Counted from the first letter of the stretch, positions 29,959 through 40,384 are shown. The stretch is DNA of 64,000 nucleotides from Bifidobacterium breve DSM 20213 = JCM 1192 (GCF_001025175.1 NZ_AP012324.1:1612001-1676000); one strand, 5' to 3'. A program made the numbers and translations. Notes: generated by a model not told the origin, from the sequence alone.

Positions 29959-30787
29959 GTACTCCAGATTGGTCTACTTCACTGGACGTTTCCTGAATGT
30001 CCTCTTGGAGTTCGTCCGCAGATTCCTGCCCGTCTTCGGAAGCCTGCTCGATTTCGGCTTCGGAATCCTTCTTGACTTCACGGCGACGGCGAACTATCAC
30101 CATCACCACAACGAGAACGACCAAGGCGGCCAAAGCCACGCCCATGGCGATCACGCCAATCGTCACCGTGGAGGATGAGGTGGATGTCTTCTTGGATTTG
30201 GCGATCTGACCCATCATCGCCGTGGCTGCCCCGGACCAATTCGGTGTGCTTTCCATCAGCTGCTGCTGCGCGGCTTCGGATAGCGCATCGACGGTTTTCT
30301 GTTGCTTGAGCCATTCGTCGGAATTGGAGGATACCGCCACCACGAGATTGCCATCGTTGGCGGCGACGGCGAGCAACACGGTGTTTGCCTTCGGCTTAGT
30401 GGACTCCAGCACCGTGCTCGCCCATTTCTGCGGTGTCTGCTCACTGTTAAAGCTGGACAGATACAGCAGGTGCACATGCACGCCGGTTTCCTTCTCCGTC
30501 TTGGCTATGGCATCCGAGACCTCGGTGGCATGTGAGCCGAGCAGATTCTCCGTATCGGTGATGTTGTCGGTTATGGTCACGCTGCTGTTCGCGTCGGTAC
30601 CCGTGCTGCTGGAATCATCCGCATACGCGTCCGCAGTTATCCACATCGATCCCAATACAGTCGCAACAACCACGGCAATGGCGCAAACAAGCCGTTGGAA
30701 GGCCTTTGCGCTTCCGGAAAAACGGCCCCGTACCGAAGCTGGAACCACAATGGTCGTTTTTCCATCTGTCCAATGCAAATCTGTCAT
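29951..30787 (-). CDS. TPM-domain membrane protein upstream of the two-component system
   Basis: 278 aa. Hydrophobic segment at about 35-58 ending ADAYA (signal peptide or anchor), an extracellular TPM (TLP18.3/Psb32-like) domain with GVHVHLLYLSS and NTVLLAVAANDGNLVVAVS, then a second transmembrane helix (about 215-238) with RRRR on the inside and a very acidic C-terminus. TPM domains have phosphatase-like folds; activity is unproven. ATG at 30787 with AGGTGGAGA. It overlaps the response-regulator gene by 8 nt, hinting that it works with or is an accessory sensor for the two-component system. It is divergent from the WXG100 gene. Confidence 0.78.
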   Translation of the reverse strand: MTDLHWTDGKTTIVVPASVRGRFSGSAKAFQRLVCAIAVVVATVLGSMWITADAYADDSSSTGTDANSSVTITDNITDTENLLGSHATEVSDAIAKTEKETGVHVHLLYLSSFNSEQTPQKWASTVLESTKPKANTVLLAVAANDGNLVVAVSSNSDEWLKQQKTVDALSEAAQQQLMESTPNWSGAATAMMGQIAKSKKTSTSSSTVTIGVIAMGVALAALVVLVVVMVIVRRRREVKKDSEAEIEQASEDGQESADELQEDIQETSSEVDQSGVRE

Positions 30788-30863
30788 ATTCTCCACCTTA
30801 GCGACCGGTATTGGCAATAACGGTCGTCATATCAGCACTCATTGTTTTAGGAAAGGAGCAACA

Positions 30864-31154
30864 ATGCCCCAATATCAAGTGGATTCAGAACAAATCCAAG
30901 CCTCTTCGGCCGCGGTGAACAGCTCGATTGCACAAATCAGGCAAGCCGTGGGTGGTATGTATACCAATCTCAACGCCCTGCAGAACGTATGGCGAGGTTC
31001 GGCGGCCACCCAATTCACCACCGTGGCGGCTCAATGGCGAGCGGCACAGCAACAAATGGAGGCTTCCTTGGAGTCCATTCAACGTGCGCTGGCCCAAGCC
31101 TCCAACGTCTATGCAGACGCGGAGACGCAGGCATCCCGTTTGTTTGCAGGCTAA
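30864..31154 (+). CDS. WXG100-family (ESAT-6-like) protein
   Basis: 96 aa, all-helical, with the turn motif W43-R-G45 at the centre of the predicted helical hairpin and Gln/Ala-rich amphipathic flanks (FTTVAAQWRAAQQQME). This matches WXG100 proteins, small dimers exported by type VII (ESX-like) systems. ATG at 30864 with AAAGGAG 5 nt upstream. No ESX ATPase or membrane component is next to it, so the secretion machine would be elsewhere. A palindromic repeat follows. Confidence 0.85.
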   Translation: MPQYQVDSEQIQASSAAVNSSIAQIRQAVGGMYTNLNALQNVWRGSAATQFTTVAAQWRAAQQQMEASLESIQRALAQASNVYADAETQASRLFAG

Positions 31155-31162
31155 GCGTCATC

Positions 31163-31257
31163 ATAGGCCCGCGAAGCGGGTGGGGATGATCCTCTACGCA
31201 TGCTTCGTGTAACCACCCCCAGTCAGCTGCGCTGACAGCCCCCGCCATCGGGGGCTA
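31163..31257. repeat. Long palindromic intergenic repeat, copy 4
   Basis: CCCGCGAAGCGGGTGGGG on the left and CCACCCCCAGTC followed by AGCTGCGCTGACAGCCCCCG on the right. The right half matches copy 1 (14293-14326), and the inner AGCTGCGCTGACAGC resembles the AGCTTCGCTGACAGC of copy 3. It lies between the convergent WXG100 and groEL genes. Confidence 0.6.
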
Positions 31258-31276
31258 GTGCGCACAAGATAGCAAG

Positions 31277-31305
31277 AAGGGGAACTCCTTGTAGGAGTTC
31301 CCCTT
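31277..31305. terminator. Strong hairpin terminator after groEL
   Basis: AAGGGGAACTCCT (31277-31289) and AGGAGTTCCCCTT (31293-31305) form a perfect 13-bp stem with a 3-nt loop, flanked by CTTCT/AGAAG bases. It follows the groEL stop on the minus strand and could also serve the WXG100 gene. Confidence 0.8.
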
Positions 31306-31338
31306 CTCTTTGCCAGCTAGCAACTAGTCGCGTGCGAA

Positions 31339-33000
<1,662 letters not shown>

Positions 33001-33048
33001 TTATCACTCGCAAGCGCCGATCCGTGGCAACCAGCCGTCAGCTGCCGG

Positions 33049-33075
33049 TTATCACTCTCGATCTCCGAGTGCTAA
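33049..33075 (-). promoter_or_regulatory. CIRCE operator A upstream of groEL
   Basis: TTATCACTC, nine bases, GAGTGCTAA: eight of nine matches in the left arm and a perfect right arm of the HrcA-binding consensus TTAGCACTC-N9-GAGTGCTAA. It is the copy nearer groEL. A lone TTATCACTC half-site also occurs at 33001-33009. Confidence 0.85.
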
Positions 33076-33083
33076 CTGAGACA

Positions 33084-33110
33084 TTAGCACTCGCCCTTGC
33101 CGAGTGCCAA
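33084..33110 (-). promoter_or_regulatory. CIRCE operator B upstream of groEL
   Basis: TTAGCACTC, nine bases, GAGTGCCAA: one mismatch to the CIRCE consensus. It is 8 bp from operator A, so HrcA could bind both side by side and repress groEL except under heat stress. Confidence 0.88.
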
Positions 33111-33141
33111 CATGACTATCGGCGATTGCGCTTTGGGCATG

Positions 33142-33175
33142 AAAAAGCCCCGACCATTACAACGGTCAGGGCCTT
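33142..33175 (-). terminator. Rho-independent terminator of cspA
   Basis: On the minus strand AAGGCCCTGACCG, a short loop, then GGTCGGGGCTTTTT: a GC-rich stem with a run of five U, 28 bases after the cspA stop. A textbook intrinsic terminator that also insulates the groEL promoter. Confidence 0.88.
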
Positions 33176-33202
33176 GAAGTACGCGTTTCCTTGCGCGCTT
33201 GC

Positions 33203-33442
33203 TCATTCAGAGCGGGCTTCACCGGAGGACAGCTTGACGACTTCCTTCGCCTGCGTGCCCTTGCCGGACGGGGCGGGCGTATACTCCACGCGATCACCCT
33301 CGTACAGCATCTTGAATTTATTGGTGCTGCCGTCGTCCTTGATTTCCGCGTAGTGCACGAAAACATCCTCGCCGCCGTCGTCCGGCTGGATGAACCCGAA
33401 CCCCTTCTTGGCAAGGAAGAACTTCACGGTGCCTTGTGCCAT
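33203..33442 (-). CDS. cspA: Cold-shock protein CspA-like
   Basis: 79 aa, a single cold-shock domain: GTVKFFLAKKGFGFIQPDDG with RNP1 KGFGFI and RNP2 DVFVHYAEI. It binds single-stranded RNA and prevents secondary structure. ATG at 33442 with GAAGGAAAG upstream. A promoter about 100 nt upstream would leave a leader of roughly 90 nt, as is common for cold-induced csp genes. It has its own intrinsic terminator and is thus monocistronic. Confidence 0.92.
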   Translation of the reverse strand: MAQGTVKFFLAKKGFGFIQPDDGGEDVFVHYAEIKDDGSTNKFKMLYEGDRVEYTPAPSGKGTQAKEVVKLSSGEARSE

Positions 33443-33542
33443 ATCTGATCTTTCCTTCGTTCCCTTAGGCGTCGCGACACAAACCTATAGGGAACGTAGA
33501 AAGAACCGCATCGCGCTCCCCCTACCTCGCGACTAGTGCACG

Positions 33543-33570
33543 ATTGTACCGTGACGAGGGAACAATACAA
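33543..33570 (-). promoter_or_regulatory. Candidate cspA promoter
   Basis: Minus strand: TTGTAT (33570-33565), 16 nt, TACAAT (33548-33543). The predicted transcript has an approximately 90-nt leader before the cspA ATG. Confidence 0.5.
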
Positions 33571-33610
33571 ACCGAAACAGTAACTATTTGCTCAAGTTTC
33601 TCCTATGAAA

Positions 33611-33642
33611 GTGGCCACCATCACATTACTGATGGTGGCCAC
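33611..33642. terminator. Hairpin terminator after the LytR_C gene
   Basis: GTGGCCACCATC and GATGGTGGCCAC form a perfect 12-bp stem with an 8-nt loop, 24 bases past the stop of the minus-strand LytR_C gene. The flanking U-rich run is short. Confidence 0.7.
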
Positions 33643-33665
33643 GGAGAAAAAGGTACTGTGAATGC

Positions 33666-34322
33666 CTAGTTCAGCAGCACGACGGTGATGGGAGCGGCAA
33701 GCCCCTGAACCTGTTCAACGGCACTGATGCCAAGTGTCGAAGCCACATCTTCGGCGGTGGCCTTGTCCGCTTCATTCTGGTACCACACCACGGTGGAGGT
33801 CGGCACCGATCCGGTCGGATTCGCGGCTTCCACGCTGGTATAACCAGCGGTCTGCAACACATCGGCCTTCTGGCCCGCGTATCCGCTGATACCGGTGGCA
33901 TTAATCACCCGCACTTGGGTGGCCTTGTTCACAGTTGCTGCGGCCTGATCCTGCTGGGCGCTCTGATCGGCATTATCGGTAGCGGCGGAATCGGATTGAG
34001 CATTCGAGGAATCAGTATTCTCGGACTTGGTATCAGAAGAGTCGGTGGAATCGGACTTGGCGTCGGACGAGTCCTTCTTTTCTGTACCGGAAGTCTGAGC
34101 GGTCTGCGAGGAAGTATTCAAATTCAGGATGTTCTTGTACTCTCCGGTAACCCAGGCCCATGCACCGAAACCGCACAGCGCCGCTACGAGAATCACGATG
34201 ACGAACGGTGCGATACGCGAAATAACCGAACGGGAACCGCGGTGGACGCCCACCGGCCCCTTGGGGGGATTATCGAAGACGTCCTGCTCGTACGATTCGT
34301 AGGTCACCTTGTCGCGCGCCAT
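33666..34322 (-). CDS. LytR_C domain-containing membrane protein
   Basis: 218 aa. A cytoplasmic N-terminus, one transmembrane helix (about 42-64), a long Ser/Asp/Thr/Ala-rich low-complexity linker (about 75-140), and a C-terminal LytR_C domain (VRVINATGISGYAGQKADVLQ, then STVVWYQNEADKATAEDVA). LytR_C modules are found in envelope proteins and may bind the cell wall; there is no LytR-CpsA-Psr catalytic domain here. ATG at 34322 with AAAGGAGG. Single-gene unit ending in a hairpin. Confidence 0.82.
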   Translation of the reverse strand: MARDKVTYESYEQDVFDNPPKGPVGVHRGSRSVISRIAPFVIVILVAALCGFGAWAWVTGEYKNILNLNTSSQTAQTSGTEKKDSSDAKSDSTDSSDTKSENTDSSNAQSDSAATDNADQSAQQDQAAATVNKATQVRVINATGISGYAGQKADVLQTAGYTSVEAANPTGSVPTSTVVWYQNEADKATAEDVASTLGISAVEQVQGLAAPITVVLLN

Positions 34323-34438
34323 AAAGCCGCCCTCCTTTATACACAAACTACCCACGAGTGTAACCGCCACACGGGAAATGAGCCACCTCGCCACAACCCC
34401 ATGCACCGTATATGCACGTTTGACTACAGTAATGAACC

Positions 34439-35128
34439 ATGATCAAACCATTGAGAGAACTGGTAGAGCCCGGATGGGCAAACGCACTGGCCGATGTCGA
34501 GCCGACCATCCACCGCATGGGCGATTTTCTCCGGGAGGAGAACGCCGCAGGCAGACCCTGGCTGCCGGCCAGCCACAATATTCTCAGGGCCTTTACCATT
34601 CCGTTTGATTCGATCAAGGTACTGATCGTGGGCCAAGACCCCTACCCCACTCCCGGGCATCCGGTGGGACTGAGCTTCTGCGTGGCACAGGAGGTACGAC
34701 CACTGCCGAAGAGCCTGATTAATATCTATAAGGAACTGGTCGACGATCTAGGCGTGCCGATGCCCCCGAACGGAGACCTGACAGCATGGACCGAGCGCGG
34801 GGTCATGTTGCTGAACAGGTGCTTGACCGTGGGAGTCGGACGCCCCAACTCCCATCAGGGCAAAGGCTGGGAAGAAGTCACCGAAGCCGCTATCCGAGCA
34901 TTAAACGCACGCGTGGACGGCAACGGCAAACCGAAGCCCTTGGTGGCTATTCTATGGGGACGCAACGCGCAGAGTCTGGAACCGCTGCTCACCAACGCCT
35001 TTATTATTAAGTCACCTCATCCGAGCCCGCTTTCCGCATCCCGAGGTTTCTTCGGCTCCAAACCTTTCTCTCGAGCTAATCAGGCCCTTATCAACATGGG
35101 TGCCGAGCCCGTGGATTGGAGTCTGTAA
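34439..35128 (+). CDS. ung: Uracil-DNA glycosylase
   Basis: 229 aa, usual length. The water-activating motif [10 protein letters not shown], then HPVGLSF, and the minor-groove loop [11 protein letters not shown] are all present, so it is an active family 1 UDG that removes uracil from DNA. ATG at 34439: no Shine-Dalgarno is visible; TACAGT lies 8 nt upstream, so the mRNA may be leaderless. It is divergent from the LytR_C gene and followed 38 bp later by the MoxR operon. Confidence 0.96.
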   Translation: MIKPLRELVEPGWANALADVEPTIHRMGDFLREENAAGRPWLPASHNILRAFTIPFDSIKVLIVGQDPYPTPGHPVGLSFCVAQEVRPLPKSLINIYKELVDDLGVPMPPNGDLTAWTERGVMLLNRCLTVGVGRPNSHQGKGWEEVTEAAIRALNARVDGNGKPKPLVAILWGRNAQSLEPLLTNAFIIKSPHPSPLSASRGFFGSKPFSRANQALINMGAEPVDWSL

Positions 35129-35166
35129 TCCCTCCGCCGTCAGCGTGAGCCGTTAGAGTGGTGGGC

Positions 35167-36246
35167 ATGACTTTGTTCCCTACGCAACCGAACATGCCTC
35201 CGAAGCCGGCCGCCGCGCGTCCAGCAGCCGTTCCCACGCCCAGTGCGGCGGCGCCGCTCGGCGCCGATGATGCCAAGCGCGCACGCGCCTTGGCAGACAG
35301 CATCCGCGCACGCTTTGCCCAAACGCTGGTCGGACAAGACAATCTTCGTGAGTCGTTGATCGTGACGCTGGTGGCGGGCGGCCATATTCTTATCGAATCC
35401 GTGCCCGGCCTGGCTAAGACCACCGCGGCACAGACGCTTGCCACATGCGTATCCGGCTCGTTCAAGCGCGTACAGTGCACGCCGGATCTTATGCCTTCCG
35501 ATCTGGTGGGCACTCAGGTATTCGATTTTGCCTCGCAGAAATTCACCACACAGATCGGCCCCATTCACGCCAATTTTGTGCTGTTGGACGAAATCAACCG
35601 CTCCAACGCCAAGACCCAATCCGCCATGCTTGAGGCGATGGCGGAAGGCACGACCACTATTGGCGGCCAGCGCATAGCCCTGCCCAAGCCGTTCATGGTC
35701 ATCGCCACCGAGAACCCCATCGAGGAAGAAGGCACGTTCAACCTGCCCGAAGCCCAGATGGACCGCTTTATGATGAAGGCCGTCATGACCTATCCCACTG
35801 CGGATCAGGAAGCGCGCATGCTGGCCATGCTCACCCGCCGCGGTTCCGACATGATCGGACCGGGCAGCATCACCGGCGAGCGCATCACCGTTGCCGACGT
35901 GGACTTCCTGCGTACGGCCGCACGCCGCGTGCATGTCTCCGACGCCATCATGCGTTATGCAGTCGATATCGCCGCCACCTCACGAGGGGCCGGTTCCAGG
36001 CCGATCAAGGGATTGTCGTCCCTGGTTCGTCTGGGTGCCTCCCCGCGTGCCACCATCGCTTTGATTCGCATCGGTCAGGCCAAGGCATTGTTGTCTGGCC
36101 GTGACTACGTGGTGCCGGAAGACATCAAGGCCTTTGCCCACGAAGTGCTGCGCCACCGTATCATGCTCACCTTCGAGGCATTGGCTGATGGTGTGGTCAG
36201 CGATCAGATCGTAGACAAGATCGTCGAAACGGTTCCCGTTCCGTGA
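35167..36246 (+). CDS. MoxR-type AAA ATPase
   Basis: 359 aa. A Pro/Ala-rich N-terminus of about 40 residues, then a MoxR AAA domain: Walker A ESVPGLAKTT, Walker B LLDEINRSNAKTQSAMLEAM, sensor ATENPIEEEGTFNLPEAQMDRF. MoxR ATPases act as chaperones that activate VWA-domain partners. ATG at 35167; two in-frame GTGs just upstream (35158, 35161) are alternatives. It is the first of six genes joined by 4-nt overlaps, with DUF58 and two VWA proteins downstream. Confidence 0.9.
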   Translation: MTLFPTQPNMPPKPAAARPAAVPTPSAAAPLGADDAKRARALADSIRARFAQTLVGQDNLRESLIVTLVAGGHILIESVPGLAKTTAAQTLATCVSGSFKRVQCTPDLMPSDLVGTQVFDFASQKFTTQIGPIHANFVLLDEINRSNAKTQSAMLEAMAEGTTTIGGQRIALPKPFMVIATENPIEEEGTFNLPEAQMDRFMMKAVMTYPTADQEARMLAMLTRRGSDMIGPGSITGERITVADVDFLRTAARRVHVSDAIMRYAVDIAATSRGAGSRPIKGLSSLVRLGASPRATIALIRIGQAKALLSGRDYVVPEDIKAFAHEVLRHRIMLTFEALADGVVSDQIVDKIVETVPVP

Positions 36247-37187
36247 GTTCCGCTTCCGTCCGTAAGAAGATAGAGGCCCTTGGCACCCAGATGAGTCTGC
36301 CTACCGTAAGGAAGGCATTGGGTGTGTTGGAGGGCGAACACGCATCCGGCCGCCGTGGCGGCGGTGGTGACGTGATGGATATGCGCGCCTATGAGCCGGG
36401 CGACGAGTCTCGTCTGATCGACTGGAAGACCAGTGCTCGTCAGGGTCGCCCTATGGTGGTGCAGCGCGAACGTCTGTCTACCTCCCGTGTCTGGCTGCTC
36501 ATGGATGTAGGCCGTGAGATGACCGGCATATGCCCTTCCGGAGAACAGGCATACGAGGTGGCCGCCAATGCGTTGCGCATGTTCGCCGCACTGTCGATGC
36601 GACGCGCCGATGACATCTCTCTGGTGTTCGGCGACGAGTCAAGCATCACGCGCATTCCATTCAATGGCGGATTCGCGCAGTTTGAACGCACGTTGGATAC
36701 CGCATTGCGCCGCAACTGGAACCATGGGCGCAATATCGATGCATTGCTGGAATATGCACGCCGCATCAAAGACCACGAAGCCCTCATCGTGTTGGCCACC
36801 GACGAGCATGCGATGGCCGAACGACACATCATACAATTCCGTCGCATTGCCCGAACGCATCCGGTGGTGCTAATCGATGTGGCCACCTTAAACCCGTTTT
36901 TGCCGGTATCTCACGGTCATCGTGCTCCTCTGGATGGCACGACCGGCCGCCGTGTGCCGGCATTCCTGCGGTCCCGGAAAAGCGCCAATGAGGTTTCCAC
37001 TCATCGTGAATACATGGCCGCAGCGTTGGAGCAGGAACTGACCCGTGCTGGCTCTCACATGATTCGTGCCACTTCCAGCGAGGCCATGTTCGATCGCTTT
37101 GTCACATTGGTCTCCCGCGCACTGGCAAGAACCACGCGCAACCAGCTTGGTTCCGCCCCCGACCTGATGTTGGCAGGTAACCGATGA
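36243..37187 (+). CDS. DUF58 domain-containing protein
   Basis: 314 aa. DUF58 signature RRGGGGDVMDMRAYEPGDESRLIDWKTSAR (split here: RRGGGGDVMDMRAYEPGD and SRLIDWKTSAR) followed by a VWA-like region beginning VWLLMDVGREM. No transmembrane helix is evident. DUF58 proteins accompany MoxR in most operons of this type and may deliver the ATPase to its targets. The GTG start at 36243 overlaps the MoxR stop (GTGA), so translation is coupled. Confidence 0.87.
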   Translation: MSSASVRKKIEALGTQMSLPTVRKALGVLEGEHASGRRGGGGDVMDMRAYEPGDESRLIDWKTSARQGRPMVVQRERLSTSRVWLLMDVGREMTGICPSGEQAYEVAANALRMFAALSMRRADDISLVFGDESSITRIPFNGGFAQFERTLDTALRRNWNHGRNIDALLEYARRIKDHEALIVLATDEHAMAERHIIQFRRIARTHPVVLIDVATLNPFLPVSHGHRAPLDGTTGRRVPAFLRSRKSANEVSTHREYMAAALEQELTRAGSHMIRATSSEAMFDRFVTLVSRALARTTRNQLGSAPDLMLAGNR

Positions 37188-37726
37188 GCAATACCGTTAT
37201 TCTCGCCGTTGACCCCAGCGATCTGCAGACGGTTGACGCTTTGACTTTGGCGGGACCATTAACCGCCCTCGTGGCGGTGTGCCTGGTATTGGCCGTGGTA
37301 TTGGTGATTACGGTCATAGTGATGTCCCGCCCAAGGCGAAACTCCGCAAAAGCCACGCAGCCAAGGGGCGCACATAATGAGGCGGGACCAAAGGCCACAT
37401 GGCATGCCCGCATCAACGACGTACTGAGCCGTTATGAATCCGGAACGCTCAATCGTGAAGACGCGTTTGTGGAGCTGGCTCTTATCGCCCGTGATTTCGC
37501 AGGTGCTTCCAGCGGCAAACGACTGGAGGCCAGCACACTCGCCGATTTGATGCACCTGCCGCGCACACCGGCGAATCGTCAAGGTCTGGATACGTTGCGC
37601 CACACCATCGAAGCCCTGTACCCACCTGAATTTGCCGATCCTTCGTTGAACACGCTGGCCAAGAGCGTTACCGTGAAGGAAGCTGCCGGCTGGGTCTCGA
37701 ATCTGGTGGAAAGGTGGCGATCATGA
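37184..37726 (+). CDS. Small membrane protein of the MoxR operon
   Basis: 180 aa. One strong transmembrane helix at about 24-47 followed by RPRRN, then a mostly helical cytoplasmic domain. I do not recognise a named domain; many MoxR/VWA operons carry a similar short anchored protein in this position (DUF4381-like). ATG at 37184 overlaps the DUF58 stop by 4 nt, and its own stop overlaps the next start by 4 nt. Confidence 0.75.
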   Translation: MSNTVILAVDPSDLQTVDALTLAGPLTALVAVCLVLAVVLVITVIVMSRPRRNSAKATQPRGAHNEAGPKATWHARINDVLSRYESGTLNREDAFVELALIARDFAGASSGKRLEASTLADLMHLPRTPANRQGLDTLRHTIEALYPPEFADPSLNTLAKSVTVKEAAGWVSNLVERWRS

Positions 37727-38781
37727 TGTTGTCATGGCAATGGCCTTGGGCCGCTCTTGCCGGCGTTCTGATCGCCGCAGCGATCATCCTGTTGTTCGTC
37801 GCATTCTCCCGTCGAGTCAAGCCCGCGGACGAGGCAGTATTTTCGCTGGACGATGATCTCAACACCGAGCATGCGTCACGTCTGTTCCGCCAATGGCGGG
37901 CATTGGGACGACTGGCAGTCGTTCTCTTGGTGATCGCGCTGGTGCTGGCCATCGCGTTGGTGGCACGCCCCTCCCAAGTCGATTCCAGCGATGAACGCGC
38001 CTCCAGCCGCGACATCGTGCTGTGCCTGGATGTCTCCGGTTCCACACTGCCCTACGACCGCGAAGTCATCGACACCTATCTGGAATTGGTGAAGCATTTT
38101 GAGGGTGAGCGCATCGGCATGAGCATCTTCAATTCCACGTCACGTACGGTGTTCCCCCTTACTGACGACTACGAACTGGTCACCGAGCAGCTGACCGCAG
38201 CCAGCAAGGCGCTCAAGGGCGTGCAGACACAGGACGACATCGACAAGATGTCAGACGCCCAATATCAGAAAATCGCGGACTGGCTGGAAGGCACGCAGAA
38301 CCGTAAGGACGCCACCTCGCTTATCGGCGATGGCGTGGTCTCCTGCGCGGCCATGTTGCCCGGCTTCGCCTATGGTGCCGCCAATGAAACGAACGCCAAG
38401 CGCCAACGCGCGGCTTCCATCGTGCTGGCCACCGACAATATCGTCTCCGGGCAGGAAACGTATTCCCTCACCGAGGCACTGGACCTGACCGAGCAGACCA
38501 TGATTACCGTCGATGGCCTGTACTCCGGCCCGAAAACCAGCGAGTCCGATCAGACCACCGCCGACATGAAATCCGCTATCGAAGCTCATGGCGGTGTATT
38601 CCTCACCCAATCGGATGGCGCGTCCGTCAATGAATTGGTACGTGATATTCAGTCGCGCAGAGACACCGAGTCCGACAACCAGTCGAAGGCATCCATGACG
38701 GACGCCCCCGGACTGTGGGTGCTGGCGCTGGCCGTGATTCTTATTATCTGGATTGCATGCACCTGGAGGCTGAGACGATGA
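37723..38781 (+). CDS. VWA-domain membrane protein (first of two)
   Basis: 352 aa. Transmembrane helices at about 10-30 and 60-85, an extracytoplasmic VWA domain with a MIDAS motif DVSGS (VLCLDVSGSTLPYD), and a C-terminal helix ending WRLRR, the layout of BatA/BatB-type proteins. The MIDAS metal site suggests protein binding regulated by the MoxR ATPase. ATG at 37723 overlaps the upstream stop (ATGA) and has GGAAAGGTGG before it. Confidence 0.87.
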   Translation: MMLSWQWPWAALAGVLIAAAIILLFVAFSRRVKPADEAVFSLDDDLNTEHASRLFRQWRALGRLAVVLLVIALVLAIALVARPSQVDSSDERASSRDIVLCLDVSGSTLPYDREVIDTYLELVKHFEGERIGMSIFNSTSRTVFPLTDDYELVTEQLTAASKALKGVQTQDDIDKMSDAQYQKIADWLEGTQNRKDATSLIGDGVVSCAAMLPGFAYGAANETNAKRQRAASIVLATDNIVSGQETYSLTEALDLTEQTMITVDGLYSGPKTSESDQTTADMKSAIEAHGGVFLTQSDGASVNELVRDIQSRRDTESDNQSKASMTDAPGLWVLALAVILIIWIACTWRLRR

Positions 38782-39815
38782 ACGGATTCACCTTCTCCCC
38801 CGCCTTGGGATGGCCTGTTGGCGGCGCTTTGGCAGCCATCGCATTGGTACTGGCCGTGGTCGAAATCGTGCTTTTCGTTCGCCGCCGTCGCAAAGCCTCC
38901 AGCGACGAGACCATTGGCGCCACCATTCGCCGCACATTGATGCTCGTGATTGCGGCAATAATGCTGCTGACCCCCAGCGTGGTGACACCGACCACATCCC
39001 GAGCCATCAATGCCACTGATGTGATTGTGGCCGTCGATACCACCGGCTCGATGGCGGTGGAAGATGCCACATACGGCTCCACCGAAGCCATTACGCGTAT
39101 CGACGCCGCGCGAAAGGCTGTGCACGACATCACGTCAGCCTATCCGAACGCCAGTTTCGCTGCCCTGCGATTCGGTGCCTCGGGCACCTTGGACGTACCG
39201 CTTACGCCAGATACTCCGGCCATCAACAATTGGGCGGACACTCTGGCTGTCGAGGCCACCTCCGTCTCCGCCGGATCCAGCCTTGATGCGCCTATCGACC
39301 AGTTGCTGCTCACCGCCAAATCAATCCGTGAAGCCCACCCGGACGATGCAATCGTGCTGTATCTCATCACTGATGGAGAGCAGACCTCCAACGTCACCCG
39401 CCGCACCTTCTCCTCGCTGCGCCAATATCTCAATGACGGATTCACCGTCGGCGTGGGCTCGACGGAAGGCGGGAAGATTCCGGTCATCGCTGATGGCGTG
39501 AGCGCCGCCGACGCGAATGCCGCCGACCAGTGGGTCACCGATCCGGATACCGGTGAAGCCGGCATCTCCAAAATGGACGCGCAGAACCTCAAGGACATCG
39601 CCGACGAAATCAGCGGCACCTACGTGCCCGTGAATGCTTCATCGGCCTTGGCTGATCAGGTGTCCGCCAAGGCCTCAAAGCAATGGCGAACCACTGTCAC
39701 CACCAAAAAACGCACTCGCACCACTGCAGTGGTCTGGCCGCTGGCAATCGCACTGGCAGTGCTGTTGGCGTGGGAATTCGGCGCGTGGATCGCCACATCA
39801 AGGAGACTGCTATGA
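38778..39815 (+). CDS. VWA-domain membrane protein (second of two)
   Basis: 345 aa. N-terminal helices at about 10-30 and 50-75, a VWA domain with MIDAS DTTGS (VAVDTTGSMAVED), and a C-terminal helix (about 318-340). It resembles its upstream neighbour in layout but not closely in sequence; the two may form a complex. ATG at 38778 overlaps the upstream stop by 4 nt; so does its own stop with the next gene. Confidence 0.87.
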   Translation: MNGFTFSPALGWPVGGALAAIALVLAVVEIVLFVRRRRKASSDETIGATIRRTLMLVIAAIMLLTPSVVTPTTSRAINATDVIVAVDTTGSMAVEDATYGSTEAITRIDAARKAVHDITSAYPNASFAALRFGASGTLDVPLTPDTPAINNWADTLAVEATSVSAGSSLDAPIDQLLLTAKSIREAHPDDAIVLYLITDGEQTSNVTRRTFSSLRQYLNDGFTVGVGSTEGGKIPVIADGVSAADANAADQWVTDPDTGEAGISKMDAQNLKDIADEISGTYVPVNASSALADQVSAKASKQWRTTVTTKKRTRTTAVVWPLAIALAVLLAWEFGAWIATSRRLL

Positions 39816-40384
39816 GCACAGGCAAGACTTCTCGAAACGCCCAGCCCCCCTTTGGCGCGCGCATCGCATTGGCCATCGCCGCTGCGGTGCTGGTACTGAT
39901 TGCCGGTGTGGCCGGGGCTAACCTGTCTGCCACCGTTACGTTCAACCGGGCCACCGCATCGCTGAAGGCCAATATCAAGGCCGCTCAGGACGAGTCCACC
40001 GACATGGATACGCTCAACGCCCAACAACAGCAGACCGATGCCCAATTCGCCGAGGCCAACAGCATGCGCGCGGTGCTGCTGCCGCAGATCAAAGATGCCA
40101 TCGATGCCAATGCCGCAGCCTCCGCACAGCTGACGAAGATCACCTTGCAACAGGTCGAGGCACAGCGCAACGGTACGGATGCCCAGAACAGCACCGATGC
40201 ACAAAGCTCAAGCACATCGAACGGCAACGCCACCAAGAGCGGGAATCTGACCGATGAGCAGAAAAAGCAGGTGGAGGAGCTGATGAAGGCCAACCAGCAG
40301 TCCACCGACACGCAGGCGAATACCGATACTTCCAATCAGAAAGCGGAACAGAACGCGGGCAGCGGCGCTTCCAAACCGTGGTAA
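39812..40384 (+). CDS. Membrane-anchored coiled-coil protein closing the MoxR operon
   Basis: 190 aa. An N-terminal transmembrane helix at about 16-40, then a long Gln/Ala/Asp-rich helical stretch with coiled-coil character and a Ser/Asn/Thr/Gln-rich tail that looks disordered. I do not recognise a family beyond bifidobacterial hypothetical proteins. The ATG at 39812 overlaps the VWA gene by 4 nt, so it belongs to the operon. The exported or periplasm-like side probably carries the tail. Confidence 0.72.
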   Translation: MSTGKTSRNAQPPFGARIALAIAAAVLVLIAGVAGANLSATVTFNRATASLKANIKAAQDESTDMDTLNAQQQQTDAQFAEANSMRAVLLPQIKDAIDANAAASAQLTKITLQQVEAQRNGTDAQNSTDAQSSSTSNGNATKSGNLTDEQKKQVEELMKANQQSTDTQANTDTSNQKAEQNAGSGASKPW

